Assembly (NCBI GenBank): GCA_001655205.1
Contig: LPNZ01008685.1
Coordinates: 1 to 41,733 of the forward strand
Origin: Lenisia limosa
Taxonomy: Eukaryota > Breviatea
Direction of reading: 5' to 3'
Length of the DNA: 41,733 nucleotides
The notes beneath the pieces are model-generated. The model was not told the origin of the DNA. It made no database searches and saw nothing but the letters and a program-made list of their open reading frames with translations. The position numbers and the translations under genes were made by a program. Below, piece by piece: positions 40,822-41,733 of this stretch (its first letter is position 1; every line of letters begins with the position of its first letter).

Positions 40822-41733
40822 ATGACACTTTCCCAGTTTTGGGTCTTGCTGTTGTTTATCGTGCCAGCAGTGTTCTGTAAGTCTCTTCTGTCATTAATAT
40901 TAAACACTAATCTCTTAGCCCAATGTAGACTTGTAAATGATGATGGTGTCAAGTCTTGTCAAGGTATTTTACATTCATTTGAAGCACAAACACTTGTGAG
41001 CTTATTAGTGTAGGTACCTGTCTTAACAAAACTCACAAATGCCTTCCTTCCTTTAACGATGTTGGAGACCTGATTGCTTGCAAATGTGCTGATCCGGTGA
41101 GAGTATTTTCTACATACCATATGATAGCATATGGCATATGATATCTATATCTGTGTACTATATCATTTATAATTGTTGATATAGTATATGATATAGTATT
41201 TTAAATGATATGCAAAGACATATAATATATGATATGTCAAGAGTTACCAGTTGCTTGTAATATATTCAGGGTGTGGACTGCTACCCCCTCTGGGTAAAAA
41301 GAACTGGATGGACGTGCAAGGGAGATTGCGACAGTGACGCTTTGGATTGCGTTCCTGCTTTCGGCCAATACACAAATCCAAATGGACAGGTTTGTAATGC
41401 ATGATCACAAGTACATATCTAGATATGATCGATATATATTGCGCCCGATGACACGCATTTACAGAGCTATTACTCTTGTAGACAAACACCTTCTTTAAGG
41501 GATGCCAGTGCTCCGATGCTCACTGCAAAATGACTCAGGCAGACAACGGTCAAAAGTTCTGTGTCGGCCGATGCCCTCTTTGTAGGTGTTACTTCCAAAG
41601 GTAACGGATTAACTTCGTAGCAACCCCAAATAATCCCATATTCTGTGAGCCAATTTTCTCTCAAGGCCAATTGCGTGATTGCAAATGCCAAGGAGGTTTG
41701 TTTTGCACCTGCTTTACCCATATTTACCTGTCA
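40822..41733 (+). CDS. Secreted cysteine-rich protein, 3' end outside window
   Basis: The start is ATG 40822 with a signal peptide (MTLSQFWVLLLFIVPAVFC). Exons follow: QCRLVNDDGVKSCQ, GTCLNKTHKCLPSFNDVGDL, IACKCADP, GVDCYPLWVKRTGWTCKGDC, SDALDCVPAFGQY, TNTFFKGCQCSDAHCKMTQ, KFCVGRCPLC and QLRDCKCQG. Cys pairs of the form C-x-C and repeated LxxC-K-C blocks suggest tandem disulphide-rich modules, with CKC/CQC ending each. An NKT glycosylation site is present. I do not recognise the family. The reading continues beyond 41733, so this is partial. An AT-rich island lies in its third intron (41107-41245). Confidence 0.75.
41107..41245. repeat. AT-rich ATATCATAT island
   Basis: CATATGATAGCATATGGCAT then ATATCTATATC and TATAGTATATGATATAG words. 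Fourth island of the family, again inside an intron. Confidence 0.65.

Noticed and set aside
1-41733. tRNA, rRNA, CRISPR array, bacterial operon or phage features
   Set aside because: None seen on either strand; spliced eukaryotic genes fill nearly the whole window.

Overview
The window is nuclear DNA from a gene-dense, intron-rich unicellular eukaryote. Sixteen protein-coding genes can be rebuilt by joining conserved exons across short GT-AG introns, mostly about 35-100 bp (one is 37 bp, 6189-6225). TAA, TAG and TGA all act as stops, so the genetic code looks standard. The gene set fits a flagellate or amoeboflagellate protist near the opisthokont/amoebozoan level: Arp2/3 subunit ARPC3, MOB1, UBA1, RasGAP-PH, GPI mannosyltransferase I, an actin-maturation-protease-like gene, a C-type lectin domain and a PPIL6-like cyclophilin. 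I cannot name a species. Most single open reading frames longer than about 60 codons are fragments or shadows, because exons are short.

Layout, left to right: calcineurin B-like EF-hand protein (+); MgtE-type Mg2+ transporter (-); PIG-M/GPI14 (-); MOB1 (+); ARPC3 (-); LRR/coiled-coil protein with a putative dynein-light-chain-binding array (+); UBA1 ubiquitin E1 (-); RasGAP-PH (+); TXNDC9/PLP3 (-); PPIL6-like cyclophilin (+); C-type lectin-like protein (-); ankyrin protein with RPxSA motifs (+); a 59-residue GAGGKG-TWG protein (-); ACTMAP-like protease (+); EGF-type type-I membrane protein (-); cysteine-rich secreted protein (+, cut by the window end). After the two tandem minus genes, orientation alternates strictly. 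Intergenic spaces are short: about 30-300 bp between stops, and about 170-410 bp between starts with one near 1.1 kb.

Three introns are far longer than the rest: 525-2296, about 27652-28985, and 33222-34099. They hold repeat debris, AT-rich islands, G/C homopolymers, assembly gaps and unassigned coding-like fragments. Two 97-101 bp hAT-like MITEs with 8-bp target duplications sit in introns of UBA1 (15840-15936) and the EGF gene (38925-39025); a half copy lies at 34027-34064. A 28-bp dispersed repeat links two of the long introns. Nine N gaps occur; several start right beside poly-G/poly-C runs.

The genes do not form a pathway. They are housekeeping functions (ubiquitin activation, GPI synthesis, actin nucleation and actin N-terminal processing, Hippo/MEN signalling, Ras off-switch, CCT co-chaperone) plus a few lineage-specific cell-surface proteins. 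The most interesting items are the multivalent LC8-type motif array, the MITE family, the strict strand alternation and the three expanded introns.
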